Assembly (NCBI RefSeq): GCF_023715745.1
Contig: NZ_JAMBOV010000002.1
Coordinates: forward strand, 496,001-560,000
Source: Microbacterium oleivorans
GTDB taxonomy: Bacteria; Actinomycetota; Actinomycetes; Actinomycetales; Microbacteriaceae
Direction of reading: 5' to 3'
Length of the DNA: 64,000 nt
Part shown: positions 9,702 to 17,359 of the stretch, piece after piece
Position numbering within the stretch: the stretch's first letter is position 1
Layout: each line of letters starts with the position of its first letter
Program-made: the position numbers and the translations under genes
Notes under the pieces: model-generated
Seen by the model: only the letters and a program-made list of their open reading frames with translations
Told to the model about the DNA's origin: nothing
Database searches by the model: none

Positions 9702-10643
9702 TCAGCGACCGCGCCTGAGCGTCTCGCTCGGCTGCTCGCCGAACTGCTCGCGGTAGTGCTTCGCGAAGCGCGGCAGGTGCGCGAAGCCCCACCGTCGCGC
9801 GATCTCGGCGACGGTCGCCCCCGACGGCCCCGCCTCGGCGAGTTCCGCATGCACGGCGCTCAGACGTGTCGTCCTCACGTACGCGGCCGGTGTGGTGTCG
9901 AGCACACGGGCGAACGCCGACTGCAGTCCACGGACGCTCAGCCGCGCCGCGCGGGCGATGTCGCCGACGCTGAGCGGCTCACCCAGGCGTTCCTCGATGA
10001 ACACCGTCGCCCGGCGGACGGCATCCGACCCGGCTCGCGCGTCCGTCCGCTCCGCGTCGGACCGGATGTCGAAGGCGTGCACCGTCGCCGCGAAGACGGC
10101 GTCGACCGCGGCTTGGCGGATGAGGGGATTGTGCAGCAGCTCGCTGTCGCCGAGCACCCGCGTCACGTGGTCGATCGTCAGGTCCCAGTGCCGTTGCAGG
10201 TCGGGGGAGAGGGCACTCGTCGCGCCGAAGTGCAGGACGGATTCGTCGAACCCGGTGAAGGCGCCGACGGCCGACAGGTCGAGGCTGACGAGGTCGGCCG
10301 TGAGGTTCTCCGACCAGGATTCCGTTGTGCCCGGCCGGAGAAGGAACGGACGACTCGCGTCCACTTCCTCTCCATTGGTGACGGCCCGGAGGACGCCGTC
10401 CCGCCGGCGCGCGATGCCGATCGCGCCGGAGACGCCAGACTCGAAATGCAGCCCGGGCGAGATCGTGAAGGACGTCAGGAGCAGGCGATCATCGCCCACG
10501 GTGCGCTGCCGGAGTCGGAACGGCGTGCCGGTCTCGTGGATCACGACGTCGGATGCCAGCTGCGCGAGAGCGGCCCGGGCGCCTGCGGCGTCGGTCGCGA
10601 TGACCGTCTGATCCCGGACGCCCTCGCGGAGGTCAGCGCCCAT
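9702..10643 (-). CDS. AraC-family transcriptional regulator
   Basis: A 313-residue regulator. The N-terminal about 200 residues look like an AraC-binding-like cupin domain (SFTISPGLHFESG, then SENLTADLVSLDLSAV). The C-terminal about 95 residues form the two-helix-turn-helix DNA-binding domain: EPLSVGDIARAARLSVRGLQ and AEIARRWGFAHLPRFAKHYR, ending GEQPSETLRRGR. It lies 30 nt behind the DUF7882 gene on the same strand. It is clearly related to the regulator at 11139-12059, for example in the shared SALSP segment. The effector is unknown. Confidence 0.88.
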   Translation of the reverse strand: MGADLREGVRDQTVIATDAAGARAALAQLASDVVIHETGTPFRLRQRTVGDDRLLLTSFTISPGLHFESGVSGAIGIARRRDGVLRAVTNGEEVDASRPFLLRPGTTESWSENLTADLVSLDLSAVGAFTGFDESVLHFGATSALSPDLQRHWDLTIDHVTRVLGDSELLHNPLIRQAAVDAVFAATVHAFDIRSDAERTDARAGSDAVRRATVFIEERLGEPLSVGDIARAARLSVRGLQSAFARVLDTTPAAYVRTTRLSAVHAELAEAGPSGATVAEIARRWGFAHLPRFAKHYREQFGEQPSETLRRGR

Positions 10644-10673
10644 GCGGCATCCGTCCGCCCGAGGGGCGGAACA

Positions 10674-11012
10674 TCAGCCGATCCGCTCCGACGAGCCGAC
10701 ACCGGCGGCCGCGCCGCCCTGCGGCTCCGGCACGAGATACAGTCCCGACGGCGAGTTGGCGACGTAGCTCAGCGCGTCGAGCCAGGCCGGGTTGAGAGTC
10801 GGCTGTCGGCTCCCGAAGTACTGGAAATTGAGGTCGGCGCCGGCGTGCAGCCAGACCACCTGGCGGCCGTCTCCCAGACTCTGATCGTTGCGCCACATGA
10901 AGGTGAACGACTCGCCGCGGCGCAGCTTGGTCGTGATGACCACCTGCAGGTGGGCGAGCACCCGATCCTCGAAATCCACACGGATGCGGTCGTTGTAAAT
11001 GAACTTTCCCAC
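10674..11012 (-). CDS. DUF7882-like small protein
   Basis: A 112-residue protein starting with GTG at 11012 behind a good AAGGAG ribosome site. It begins MGKFIYNDRIRVDFEDRVLA and has the conserved LRRGESFTFMWRNDQS, WLHAGADLNFQYFGSRQP and SGLYLVPEP segments of a short family widespread in Microbacteriaceae. These proteins are often labelled ATP-dependent DNA ligase, but at this length there is no ligase catalytic domain and no KxDG motif. Its function is unknown. It sits between two AraC paralogues, which suggests they regulate it. Confidence 0.85.
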   Translation of the reverse strand: MGKFIYNDRIRVDFEDRVLAHLQVVITTKLRRGESFTFMWRNDQSLGDGRQVVWLHAGADLNFQYFGSRQPTLNPAWLDALSYVANSPSGLYLVPEPQGGAAAGVGSSERIG

Positions 11013-11138
11013 GGGACTCCTTCTGCGGCGGTCTATCCATTATGCGCATTAGTATCCATTTCACGCACATTCATCGATCCGCTCCGCGTCGTCGTGCGCC
11101 ACGTAAAATGGCAGGCGGGCACCGGTGTGAGGAGACCC
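11013..11138. promoter_or_regulatory. AT-richer divergent control region
   Basis: This 126-bp space separates the DUF7882 gene (minus) from the second AraC gene (plus). It contains an AT-richer patch at about 11030-11075 with two TATCCAT direct repeats, one on each side of the 8-bp palindrome ATGCGCAT (11042-11049). This is a plausible operator for one or both AraC proteins. No -10/-35 pair was clear enough to assign. Confidence 0.4.
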
Positions 11139-12059
11139 ATGACCGTGATCGAGGAGCACTTTCGATCCGCAGATCTCGGCGAGGCCGAGGAGTACATCCG
11201 TCGCAGCTACGGCAATGTCCAGCTCGACGCCGACGACCTCGTGTTCGAGGAGTCCAGCACGGGCGATGAGCGGTTCGGGCTGCGTCGCCTGAATGTCGAA
11301 GGCGGCTACAGCGCCTCGTGCGACCTCGAAGCCGTCATCGTCGTGCAGAGCGACGATGGATACGAGTGGGAGGTCGGGGGTGTCCGCGGCACCGCGCAGT
11401 CGCCGGTGCTCTTCCAGCCGGGAACGCTCGACTGCCGGCTCCAGGACGCCCGCGTGCAAGTCGTCGCGCTGCCGGTCGACGTCCTGACCGATGTGGCCCG
11501 GACGGTCTACAACGACGACACCCTGACGCTGTCCTTCGACGGCGCGTCGGCGCTGTCACCGGCTCTGTCCATGGCATGGCGGTCGACCACGGCGATGGCG
11601 TTCGACGCAGAGCCGTTGTTCGGCAACGACCTCGTGCGGGCATCGGTCTTCCGCTCGCTCGCGGTCTCCACCTTGGAGACCTTCGCCGCGGTCGATGAGA
11701 CGCGCGCACGCCGAGAGACGGTGGAGCAGCAGCAGACCGCCTACCGCCGGGCGGTCGCCTTTCTGGAGGATCACGCTTCCCTGCCCATCACCATCGACGA
11801 TGCCGCGGCAGCGGCCGGTGTCGGCGCTGCCGCGTTGGCCCGCGCGTTCCGGACGCATTCCCTCGCGGGGCGCACACCCGAAGAGCACCTGAGCGCGGTC
11901 CGACTGGATGCTGCGCACGCCGACCTCGTCCGTGCTCCGCTGGGCGGCTCGGTGACGGTCGCCGAGATCGCGGCACGATGGGGGTTCGCCGAAGCTGCCT
12001 TCGTCCGCCTCCACCGGCGGGCCTACGGCGTCCCTCCCGGCGAGCTGCTCGGGCTCTGA
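11139..12059 (+). CDS. AraC-family transcriptional regulator (paralogue)
   Basis: A 306-residue regulator starting at the ATG at 11139, with a GAGGAG ribosome site at 11129-11134. The N-terminal ligand-type domain contains FQPGTLDCRLQ. The helix-turn-helix pair is LPITIDDAAAAAGVGAAALA and VAEIAARWGFAEAAFVRLHR, ending VPPGELLGL. It matches the regulator at 9702-10643 in domain order, length and the SALSP region. It is divergent from the DUF7882 gene, so the three genes look like one regulatory locus with two regulators. Confidence 0.88.
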   Translation: MTVIEEHFRSADLGEAEEYIRRSYGNVQLDADDLVFEESSTGDERFGLRRLNVEGGYSASCDLEAVIVVQSDDGYEWEVGGVRGTAQSPVLFQPGTLDCRLQDARVQVVALPVDVLTDVARTVYNDDTLTLSFDGASALSPALSMAWRSTTAMAFDAEPLFGNDLVRASVFRSLAVSTLETFAAVDETRARRETVEQQQTAYRRAVAFLEDHASLPITIDDAAAAAGVGAAALARAFRTHSLAGRTPEEHLSAVRLDAAHADLVRAPLGGSVTVAEIAARWGFAEAAFVRLHRRAYGVPPGELLGL

Positions 12060-12068
12060 GCCGCCGCC

Positions 12069-12239
12069 TCAGTCCTCGTCGGCTTCGGGCTGGCCGGGTC
12101 CGGGTCCGGGTCGCGCGACGGCCCCGTCCGCGATGTCGATCCGGGTGACACCGTCACGCTCGCTCACCCGCACGTCGTACTCGGCGCTGGGCGCGCCACG
12201 GTCCTCGGGCCGTTCCACTCCCTCAGGCTGCTCCGTCAT
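12069..12239 (-). CDS. 56-residue acidic small protein, unknown function
   Basis: A 56-residue ORF with an ATG at 12239 preceded by AAAGGA at ribosome-site distance. It is highly charged (MTEQPEGVERPEDRG at the start, ISEYDVRVSERDG-like centre with VTRIDIADG, GPGPGPG near the end, QPEADED at the C-terminus). The ribosome site and the compact placement behind the AraC stop support it as real. It has no membrane segment or signal peptide, and no function is recognised. Confidence 0.65.
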   Translation of the reverse strand: MTEQPEGVERPEDRGAPSAEYDVRVSERDGVTRIDIADGAVARPGPGPGQPEADED

Positions 12240-12376
12240 GGTCGGTCCTTTCGTCGCGTCGTCCGGGGAACCCTAACGCTCCCGGTCCGGCGGAAGGCCC
12301 ACCTTGCGTCGACGTCGACCCACCGCTAGACGGCGGCTCCGACCTCGTACACAGCGGATCGCGGCAGACTCGAGGG

Positions 12377-12925
12377 ATGCGTGTCCTCTCGTCCGTCCCC
12401 GCTGCGCTCCGCGCCGCTCTCGCCGGCGTCCTTCTGGCGCTGGCCGCCGTCCTCACCGTCGCCAACCCGGCCGCGGCGCACGATGAGCTCGTGGGCAGTT
12501 CACCGGCCGTGGGCGCCGACCTCGCCGAGGCGCCGGCGGAGATCACCCTCACCTATTCGGCGGCCATCATGACCGAGGGCGCGACGGTCGCTGTGTTCGA
12601 CGCTTCGGGGCGCGACTGGGCAGAGGGCGCGCCAGCCATCGACACGAACACGCTCACCCTTCCTGTCGCCGGCCTGCCGGCAGCCGGATACGTCGTCGAG
12701 TGGCGTGTCGTCTCCAGCGACGGTCATCCCATCAGCGGGACCATCCCGTTCACGGTCGGCGGCGGCGCCCCCATCACCTCCGACGACGTCGCCGGCGCGG
12801 CCACGCCCGAGGACGAGGGAGCCGTGGTCCCGGTCGTCGTCGGAGCCGTGATCGCGGTCGCCGTCATCGGGATCACGCTGTGGATCGTGCTCTCGCGTCG
12901 CCGGTCGGGCGCAGCGGAGCGCTGA
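12377..12925 (+). CDS. CopC-domain copper resistance/binding protein
   Basis: A 182-residue exported protein. The signal peptide runs to about ANPAAA, so the mature protein would begin with or near His (AHDELVGSSP), as in CopC, where the N-terminal His binds Cu(II). Further CopC motifs are PAEITLTYSAAI and SSDGHPISG, which supplies another His. An acidic linker follows, then one C-terminal helix (VVVGAVIAVAVIGITLWIVL) and a basic tail that anchor it outside the membrane. No CopD fusion or neighbour is present. A degenerate -10 (CAGACT, 12365-12370) lies 6 nt before the ATG. Confidence 0.9.
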   Translation: MRVLSSVPAALRAALAGVLLALAAVLTVANPAAAHDELVGSSPAVGADLAEAPAEITLTYSAAIMTEGATVAVFDASGRDWAEGAPAIDTNTLTLPVAGLPAAGYVVEWRVVSSDGHPISGTIPFTVGGGAPITSDDVAGAATPEDEGAVVPVVVGAVIAVAVIGITLWIVLSRRRSGAAER

Positions 12926-12930
12926 GACGA

Positions 12931-12972
12931 CGGATGCCGCGCGCCCGCGTGTGTGCGGGTGCGCGGCATCCG
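12931..12972. terminator. bidirectional hairpin between copC-like and DJ-1 genes
   Basis: An 18-bp stem with one mismatch (12931-12948 with 12955-12972) around the loop GTGTGT, placed between convergent genes. Its outer arms are CGGATGCCGCGC and GCGCGGCATCCG, so the genome-wide word GGATGCC/GGCATCC forms the base of the hairpin. Confidence 0.8.
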
Positions 12973-12977
12973 GTCGG

Positions 12978-13538
12978 TCAGACGGTCTGGGCGGCGTGGC
13001 GTCCCTCCGCGATCTCCTCGACGAGCTTCGCGTCGAAGGCGGGCAGGTCGTCGGGCGTGCGGCTCGAGACGAGGCCGGCGTCGACCACGACCTCCTCGTC
13101 CTGCCAGGTCGCGCCCGCATTGACGAGGTCGGTCCGCAGACTGGGGTAGCTCGTGAGCGTGCGGCCGCCGAGGACGTCGGCTTCGACGAGGAGCCACGCC
13201 GCATGACAGATCGCGCCTACCGGCTTGTGCTGCGCGAAGAAGTCGCGCGCGAAGCGGACGGCTGCCTCGTCGAGGCGCAGGTCGTCGGCGTTCACGACTC
13301 CGCCGGGGAGCACGAGGGCGTCGAACTCCGCCGCCTCCGCGTCGGCCGTCGTCATGTCGACGGGCTGTTCGTGGCCGTTCTTGCCGGTGATGGTTCCGGA
13401 CTCGGGCGAGATGAGGACCGCGGTCGCACCGGCATCCGTCACCGCCTGCCACGGCGAGGTCAGCTCGCTGTCTTCGAATCCGTCGGTCGCGACGAACGCG
13501 ACACGCTTACCGCTGAGGGTTCCGTTCGAGGTGCTCAT
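12978..13538 (-). CDS. DJ-1/PfpI family (type 1 glutamine amidotransferase-like) protein
   Basis: A 186-residue DJ-1/PfpI fold protein. The nucleophilic Cys sits in the strand-elbow motif VGAICHAAWLL, with the conserved acid in ATDGFEDSEL, as in the PfpI/YhbO group (proteases, deglycases or chaperones under stress). The ATG at 13538 is chosen because TAGCGT at 13546-13551 lies exactly 7 nt upstream, the leaderless spacing seen elsewhere here. A GTG at 13547 would overlap that box. The exact substrate is uncertain. Confidence 0.9.
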   Translation of the reverse strand: MSTSNGTLSGKRVAFVATDGFEDSELTSPWQAVTDAGATAVLISPESGTITGKNGHEQPVDMTTADAEAAEFDALVLPGGVVNADDLRLDEAAVRFARDFFAQHKPVGAICHAAWLLVEADVLGGRTLTSYPSLRTDLVNAGATWQDEEVVVDAGLVSSRTPDDLPAFDAKLVEEIAEGRHAAQTV

Positions 13539-13545
13539 GTCCGGC

Positions 13546-13551
13546 ACGCTA
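13546..13551 (-). promoter_or_regulatory. leaderless -10 box of the DJ-1 gene (TAGCGT)
   Basis: On the minus strand TAGCGT is followed by 7 nt and then the ATG at 13538. No ribosome site is present. Confidence 0.5.
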
Positions 13552-13611
13552 CGCCGCGACCGGGACCCGTCGCGGGCCCTTGACCGCGGCCCTGAGCGGG
13601 TTTATGCGGCG

Positions 13612-13617
13612 TAGGCT
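13612..13617 (+). promoter_or_regulatory. leaderless -10 box of the Cys-rich micro-protein (TAGGCT)
   Basis: TAGGCT is followed by GATCGTC and the ATG at 13625. Spacing and sequence match the other leaderless starts in this window and support the small ORF as a real gene. Confidence 0.55.
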
Positions 13618-13624
13618 GATCGTC

Positions 13625-13762
13625 ATGGCGACTTCGAACCTGCCGACCCCGATCCTGCAGCCCGTCCCGACGACGCCGGATGCCGCAGACGAGAAGCCGA
13701 CGCTGCAGATCATCGACCAGAGCGCGTCGTGCTGCGGCGGCGGCGCCTGCAGCATCGACTGA
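13625..13762 (+). CDS. 45-residue Cys-rich micro-protein ending in a CCGGGAC motif
   Basis: A 45-residue ORF with a leaderless-type promoter 7 nt upstream. The N-terminal two thirds is Pro/Thr/Ala-rich (TPILQPVPTTPDAADEKPT). It then reads LQIIDQSAS and ends in CCGGGACSID, so all three cysteines fall within six residues. This could bind metal or a thiol, or be a modified peptide. No partner enzyme is adjacent: the next gene is a convergent MFS exporter and the gene behind is divergent DJ-1. A Cys-sensing uORF is unlikely because no gene follows on this strand. Confidence 0.6.
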   Translation: MATSNLPTPILQPVPTTPDAADEKPTLQIIDQSASCCGGGACSID

Positions 13763-13851
13763 CGGCTCCCGCCCAGCGGCCTCGGCTTCGCCGGCGGCTT
13801 CCTCCGCTCGCGCCCGCGCAACGCGCCGATCGCACGGCGGCGTGCCGGCGG

Positions 13852-15330
13852 TCAGTGCGCGGCGGCAGGGAGGTCGGCGTCGTCCTGATCAGCCGGCTTG
13901 CGGACGAACAGGGCGAGCGCGACTGCTGCCGTGGCGACGATCGCGCCCACGAGGAATGCCGCGTGGATGCCGTCGGCCTTGGCGATGACCTCGTCGCTGC
14001 CGCCGGCGATGGCACCGGCCGTGACCACGGTCATGATCGCGACGAACACGGCGGTGCCGGCGGCGCCCGCGACCTGCTGCAGCGTGCCCACCGTCGCCGA
14101 ACCGTAGGGGTAGAAGCGGCGGGGGAGCGAGCCGAGTGCGGATGTCATGAGCGGGGTGAAGGTGAGTCCCAGCCCGAGGCTCAGCGTGAGGTGCACCGCG
14201 ATGACGAAGGCGACACCGGTGTCCGGACCGAAGAACGTCATGCCCCACAGAGCTGCGGCAGCCAGCACCATCCCCGGGATCACGAGGGGGGTCGGCCCGA
14301 AGCGGTCGAAGGCATTGCCGACGAACGGCGCCATCGCGCCCATGAGGATGCCGCCCGGGAGCAGCACGAGGCCCACCCCGAGCACGTCCAGGCCGAGGAC
14401 CTGCTGGAGGTAGATGGGCAGCAGGATGATCGATCCGAACAGCGCCATGAACACGATGACGACGAGCACGATCGCGAGTGAGAATGCCGGCGTCTGGAAC
14501 GTCCGGAGATCGAGGAGGGCGCTGTCGGTCTTCTGCAGGTGGAGCTGGCGCAGGACGAAGAGGACGAGGGATGCGGCGCCGACGGCGAGGGGGATCCAGA
14601 CGGGCACAGGGGTGTGACCGGATGCCGACTCCCCGATCGCGCTGAAGCCGTAGATGAGTCCTCCGAAGCCGACTGCCGAGAGCGGGACCGAGAGCAGATC
14701 GAAACGTGCGTCGGGTCGCGTCGTGGTGACGTTCTTGACCCACACCGCTCCGAGTCCCAGGGCGATGAGGGCGATGGGCAGCATGACCCAGAAGATCGCG
14801 TGCCAGGTCAGCGTCGACAGGATCACGCCGGAGACCGTCGGGCCGATCGCGGGGGCGACCGCGATGACGACGGAGATGAGGCCCATCATCCGTCCGCGGT
14901 GCGACGGCGGAACGATGTTGAGGACCGTCGTGAACAGGAGCGGCAGCATGATCGCGGTGCCGCTGGCCTGCACGATGCGTCCCACCAGGAGGAAGCCGAA
15001 GCCGGGGGCGAGGGCGGCGATGAGTGTGCCGGCGGCGAACAGGCTCATCGCCGCGAAGAAGACGGCGCGCAGCGGGAAGCGCTCGAGCACGAAGCCGGTC
15101 AACGGGATGACGACGGCCATCGTCAGCAGGAAGCCGGTGGTCAGCCACTGACCCGAAGCGACGGTGATGTCCAGGTCCGCAACGATGTCGGTGAGGGCGA
15201 CCGACATGGTCGTCTCGTTCAATATGACGACGAATGCGGCGACGACGAGCAGCGCGATGACCGGACCGGTTCTCGCGGTTCGCGAATCGGCCGGGACGAC
15301 GGGAGTGGAAGCGGTGTCCGAAAGGGGCAC
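13852..15330 (-). CDS. DHA2-family MFS multidrug exporter
   Basis: A 492-residue proton-driven exporter of the DHA2 (EmrB/QacA, 14-helix) type. Helix 1 is VIALLVVAAFVVILNETTMSVAL. The family motif region VASGQWLTTGFLLTMAVVIP follows, with the RGRMMGL loop, and VAPAIGPTVSGVIL matches antiporter motif C. It starts with GTG at 15330 after an AAGGA ribosome site. It is a single gene, convergent with the Cys-rich micro-protein, with no regulator next to it. The substrate is not predictable. Confidence 0.92.
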   Translation of the reverse strand: MPLSDTASTPVVPADSRTARTGPVIALLVVAAFVVILNETTMSVALTDIVADLDITVASGQWLTTGFLLTMAVVIPLTGFVLERFPLRAVFFAAMSLFAAGTLIAALAPGFGFLLVGRIVQASGTAIMLPLLFTTVLNIVPPSHRGRMMGLISVVIAVAPAIGPTVSGVILSTLTWHAIFWVMLPIALIALGLGAVWVKNVTTTRPDARFDLLSVPLSAVGFGGLIYGFSAIGESASGHTPVPVWIPLAVGAASLVLFVLRQLHLQKTDSALLDLRTFQTPAFSLAIVLVVIVFMALFGSIILLPIYLQQVLGLDVLGVGLVLLPGGILMGAMAPFVGNAFDRFGPTPLVIPGMVLAAAALWGMTFFGPDTGVAFVIAVHLTLSLGLGLTFTPLMTSALGSLPRRFYPYGSATVGTLQQVAGAAGTAVFVAIMTVVTAGAIAGGSDEVIAKADGIHAAFLVGAIVATAAVALALFVRKPADQDDADLPAAAH

Positions 15331-15450
15331 GGGAATCCTTCGAGTGGGGCGGGAGGCGGCGGAGGTGCCGAGCCCGAGACGAGCCGTTCAGCTTAACGGA
15401 TGCTGTGAGCGCGGCATTCCCGCGACGGCGCCCCGATCCTCGCGCGGGGT

Positions 15451-15456
15451 TATGGT
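15451..15456 (+). promoter_or_regulatory. leaderless -10 box of the ABC exporter (TATGGT)
   Basis: TATGGT ends 6 nt before the ATG at 15463 (spacer GACGGG). Confidence 0.5.
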
Positions 15457-15462
15457 GACGGG

Positions 15463-17346
15463 ATGAGCATGGGCGGACCCGGCGGCGGACGGGGCGGGTT
15501 CCGGGCCGTCGACGAGGAGGCCCAGCGGCGCCGCAACGCCTCGGCGCCTCGGGTCCCCGACCTCGGTCGGCGCGTCGTGGCGCTGTTCCGTCCGTACCGT
15601 CGACGGCTGGTGGTGACGGCCGTCCTCGTCATCCTGGGGGCGGCGGTGGGCGTGATCCCGCCGCTGATCGTCCAGCGGATCTTCGACGACGCGCTCTTCC
15701 CCGTCGACGGCTCCGCGCCCCGGATCGGGCTGCTCGGCATCCTCGTCCTGACGATGATCGCCCTGTTCGTCCTCGGGGCCGGGCTCGGCATCGCGCAGAC
15801 CTGGTTCACCTCGACTGTGGGCAACCGCGTCACGGGCGACCTCCGGGTGCGGATGTTCGAACACCTGCAGGCGATGGACCTCGGTTTCTTCACCCGGACG
15901 AAGACCGGGGTCATCCAGTCGCGGCTGCAGAACGACGTCGGCGGCGTCTCGGGAGTGCTGACCAACACGGTCACGAGCATCCTCGGCAACACGGTGACGG
16001 TCATCTCCGCGCTCGTCGCGATGGTCCTGATCGACTGGCGCCTCACGCTCATCGCGGTCGTCATGATGCCGGTCCTCGTCCTCGTGCAGCGCCGAGTCGG
16101 ACAGGTGCGCGCGCGCATCGCGGGGCAGACGCAGGAGTCACTGTCGGAGCTCAGCGCCATCACCCAGGAGACCCTGAGCGTCTCCGGAATCCTCCTGTCG
16201 AAGTCCTTCAACCGCCAGCGCGCCGAATCCGCCCGCTACGCCGCCGAGAACCGCACCCAGATCGGTCTTCAGGTGCGGCAGGCGATGAGCGGGCAGGGCT
16301 TCTTCGCCGTCGTGCAGATCATCATGTCGTCGGTCCCGGCCATCATCTACCTCGTCGCCGGCCTGTTCATCAGCGGCGGGGGTCCGGCGATCACGGCGGG
16401 CGCCGTCGTCGCGTTCACCACGGTGCAGGCGCGCCTGTTGATGCCGCTGATGGGCCTCATGCGGGTCGCGTTGGACGTCCAGACCTCGCAGGCGCTGTTC
16501 GCGCGCATCTTCGAGTACCTCGACCTGCGCCCCGCCATCACCGACCGCGCGGACGCGATCGAGGTCGCAGCCGCGCCCGGCCCGCTCGGACGCATCGAGT
16601 TCCGCGACGTGTCCTTCCGCTATCCGGATGCCGGTCCGCAGAGCCCTGCGACGCTCGACGGCGTGTCCTTCGTCGCCGAGCCCGGCCAGCATGTCGCGTT
16701 CGTCGGCCCGTCGGGGGCCGGCAAGACCACGATCCTCTACCTGGCTCCCCGGCTCTACGAACCCGAGGCGGGGACCGTGCTGTTCGCCGGCGCGGACGTG
16801 CGGAGCCTCACCCACGCCTCGATCATCGACCGCATCGGGATCGTGTCGCAGGAGACCTATCTCTTCCACGCATCGATCCGTGACAACCTGCGCTACGCCC
16901 GGCCGGAGGCGACGGATGCCGAGATCGAAGCCGCCTGCATCGCCGCCAACATCCACCACGTCATCTCGGGCTTCGAGGCCGGCTACGACACGGTCGTCGG
17001 CGAACGTGGCTATCGGCTCTCCGGCGGGGAGAAGCAGCGCATCGCGATCGCGCGCGTGCTCCTGAAGGACCCGCCCGTCCTGCTGCTGGACGAGGCGACC
17101 TCGGCGCTCGACACCGTGTCGGAGCGCGTGGTGCAGGAGGCGATCGACGAGGCCGCCCGCGGGCGCACGACGCTGTCCATCGCGCACCGACTCTCGACGG
17201 TGGTCGGCGCCGACGTCATCCATGTCGTCAGCGGCGGACGCATCGTCGAATCCGGCACGCACGCCGAGCTCCTCGCCCGCGACGGGCTGTACGCCGAGCT
17301 CGCTGCCCAGCAGATCGCCGCGAGCCGGATCGAGGGCGCCGTCTAG
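15463..17346 (+). CDS. ABC exporter half-transporter (membrane domain fused to ATPase)
   Basis: A 627-residue type IV (type I exporter) half-transporter. The first 30 residues are Gly/Arg-rich. Six membrane helices span about 45-330, with the coupling region MDLGFFTRTKTGVIQSRLQNDV. The nucleotide-binding domain (about 375-615) has GPSGAGKTT (Walker A), SQETYLFHASIRDN (Q loop), YRLSGGEKQRIAIAR (signature), LLLDEATSALD (Walker B) and SIAHRLSTV (H loop). All ATPase residues are intact. A single gene of this kind should form a homodimer. The substrate (lipid, drug or peptide) is unknown. It is convergent with the glycosyltransferase. Confidence 0.94.
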   Translation: MSMGGPGGGRGGFRAVDEEAQRRRNASAPRVPDLGRRVVALFRPYRRRLVVTAVLVILGAAVGVIPPLIVQRIFDDALFPVDGSAPRIGLLGILVLTMIALFVLGAGLGIAQTWFTSTVGNRVTGDLRVRMFEHLQAMDLGFFTRTKTGVIQSRLQNDVGGVSGVLTNTVTSILGNTVTVISALVAMVLIDWRLTLIAVVMMPVLVLVQRRVGQVRARIAGQTQESLSELSAITQETLSVSGILLSKSFNRQRAESARYAAENRTQIGLQVRQAMSGQGFFAVVQIIMSSVPAIIYLVAGLFISGGGPAITAGAVVAFTTVQARLLMPLMGLMRVALDVQTSQALFARIFEYLDLRPAITDRADAIEVAAAPGPLGRIEFRDVSFRYPDAGPQSPATLDGVSFVAEPGQHVAFVGPSGAGKTTILYLAPRLYEPEAGTVLFAGADVRSLTHASIIDRIGIVSQETYLFHASIRDNLRYARPEATDAEIEAACIAANIHHVISGFEAGYDTVVGERGYRLSGGEKQRIAIARVLLKDPPVLLLDEATSALDTVSERVVQEAIDEAARGRTTLSIAHRLSTVVGADVIHVVSGGRIVESGTHAELLARDGLYAELAAQQIAASRIEGAV

Positions 17347-17359
17347 GAGGCCGCGGCGC

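Noticed and set aside
10674..11012. ATP-dependent DNA ligase
   Set aside because: That label is often given to this family, but the 112 residues contain no KxDG nucleotidyltransferase motif or ligase domain.
13625..13762. Cysteine-sensing leader peptide (attenuator uORF)
   Set aside because: No gene follows on the same strand; the next gene is convergent, so there is nothing downstream to attenuate.
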